Source of the DNA: Candidatus Aenigmatarchaeota archaeon
GTDB taxonomy: Archaea; Aenigmatarchaeota; Aenigmatarchaeia; CG10238-14; SpSt-28
DNA length: 5,354 bases
Direction: 5' to 3'
NCBI GenBank assembly: GCA_025058985.1
Contig: JANXEB010000021.1
Span: 1-5,354, forward strand
The notes beneath the pieces are model-generated. The model searched no databases and was not told the DNA's origin. It saw nothing but the letters and a program-made list of their open reading frames with translations. This document shows, piece after piece, positions 5,154-5,354 of this stretch; the stretch's first letter is position 1, and each line of letters starts with the position of its first letter. The position numbers were made by a program, and so were the translations under genes.

Positions 5154-5354
5154 CTAACCTTTTTTTCTTAAACTTATTAAATTCGTTTTACCAAGTTTTT
5201 CCACATTTATCAACTTCTTATCCTTCAAACTTTTTACAACACGAGAAACTTTGACTTTAGAAAAGCCTGTCAACTCCACTAACCTATTTTGTTTGATCTT
5301 ACCCTCTTTTTGAACTATCTCATAAATTTTTTTCTCATCCGGATCCAAAACTTC
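5154..5354 (-). CDS. C-terminal winged-helix DNA-binding domain of a regulator (cut by window edge)
   Basis: The minus-strand frame is open from the window edge to a TAG at 5156-5154, giving 66 residues that start EVLDPDEKKIYEIVQKEG. Helix 1 is DPDEKKIYEIVQKEG; KIKQNRLVELTG and FSKVKVSRVVKSLKDKKLI form the helix-turn-helix; VEKLGKTNLISLRKKG is the beta wing. This is a MarR/HTH-type winged helix, as found at the C-terminus of many archaeal regulators, some with N-terminal extracellular and membrane segments. The phrase LVELTGFSKVKVSRVVKSL is typical of that archaeal group. A TTG at 5348 could be read as a start, but the frame stays open upstream, and such domains commonly begin with EVLDPDE inside a longer protein, so I annotate it as 5'-truncated. 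It converges with the small gene, 8 bases apart. Targets are unknown; control of the glycan genes would be speculation. Confidence 0.75.
   Translation of the reverse strand, partial: EVLDPDEKKIYEIVQKEGKIKQNRLVELTGFSKVKVSRVVKSLKDKKLINVEKLGKTNLISLRKKG
5160..5166 (+). terminator. T7 run ending plus-strand transcription, inside the winged-helix gene
   Basis: CCTTTTTTTCTT, with seven T at 5160-5166, begins 14 bases after the small gene's stop. This is the longest T-run closely following a stop in the window and a good archaeal-type intrinsic terminator without a hairpin. On the other strand the same bases encode the lysines of the winged-helix C-terminus (RKKG). Confidence 0.5.

Noticed and set aside
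9..5155. TAACTCTCCTACT present at both 9-21 and 5143-5155, suggesting terminal direct repeats of a mobile unit
   Set aside because: A single 13-base match in about 5 kb is not rare by chance, the first copy is inside a conserved GT2 coding frame, and there is no integrase or transposase.
4876..5354. Toxin-antitoxin pair
   Set aside because: The small protein is vaguely antitoxin-like, but its neighbour is a convergent winged-helix domain of a larger protein, not a toxin, and the usual co-directional operon is absent.

Overview
The window looks like a small piece of an AT-rich archaeal chromosome carrying surface-glycan (cell-envelope polysaccharide or glycoprotein glycan) genes. The archaeal assignment is an inference. 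Several starts have a TTTAAA/TTTATA-type box about 26 bases upstream and no Shine-Dalgarno, which fits leaderless archaeal transcripts. The dehydratase start is preceded by TGATC, which matches the archaeal anti-SD. The right edge carries the C-terminal winged helix of an archaeal-style regulator. Nothing in the sequence fixes the lineage more closely; a DPANN or euryarchaeal genome would fit. Stops are TAA, TAG and TGA, so the code is standard.

Layout, left to right. (1) Positions 1-174, minus: N-terminus of a family 2 glycosyltransferase cut by the window edge, with a good leaderless promoter at about 197-208. (2) 268-1431, minus: a complete GT4 glycosyltransferase. (3) A 30-base divergent gap. 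(4) 1462-3028, plus: a class I SAM methyltransferase of the Methyltransf_24 type, overlapping by 8 bases a GT2 (rhamnosyltransferase-like) glycosyltransferase. (5) A 120-base gap (3029-3148) with a T-rich tract, a symmetric TATA-like palindrome and a Shine-Dalgarno. (6) 3149-4839, plus: a nucleotide-sugar 4,6-dehydratase (FlaA1/PseB/CapE superfamily) joined by an ATGA overlap to an RmlD-like 4-keto reductase. (7) 4876-5145, plus: a small protein that may be a ribbon-helix-helix regulator. (8) 5154-5354, minus: the C-terminal winged helix of a regulator that runs off the window, convergent with (7) across 8 bases.

How the genes could work together: the dehydratase and reductase would make a 6-deoxy-hexosamine nucleotide sugar, probably from UDP-GlcNAc. 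The GT2 and GT4 enzymes (and the truncated GT2) would transfer sugars, and the methyltransferase might methylate a sugar or end-cap the glycan. No flippase, polymerase, oligosaccharyltransferase or 2-epimerase is visible, so the pathway is only partly present. By hand counts on sampled lines, 268-3028 is strikingly AT-rich (about 15-27% GC) against about 33-45% in most flanking samples. This fits a variable, possibly transferred glycan island. I did not find CRISPR arrays, RNA genes, insertion sequences or a clearly new system; the regulatory and junction features below are the points most worth a second look.
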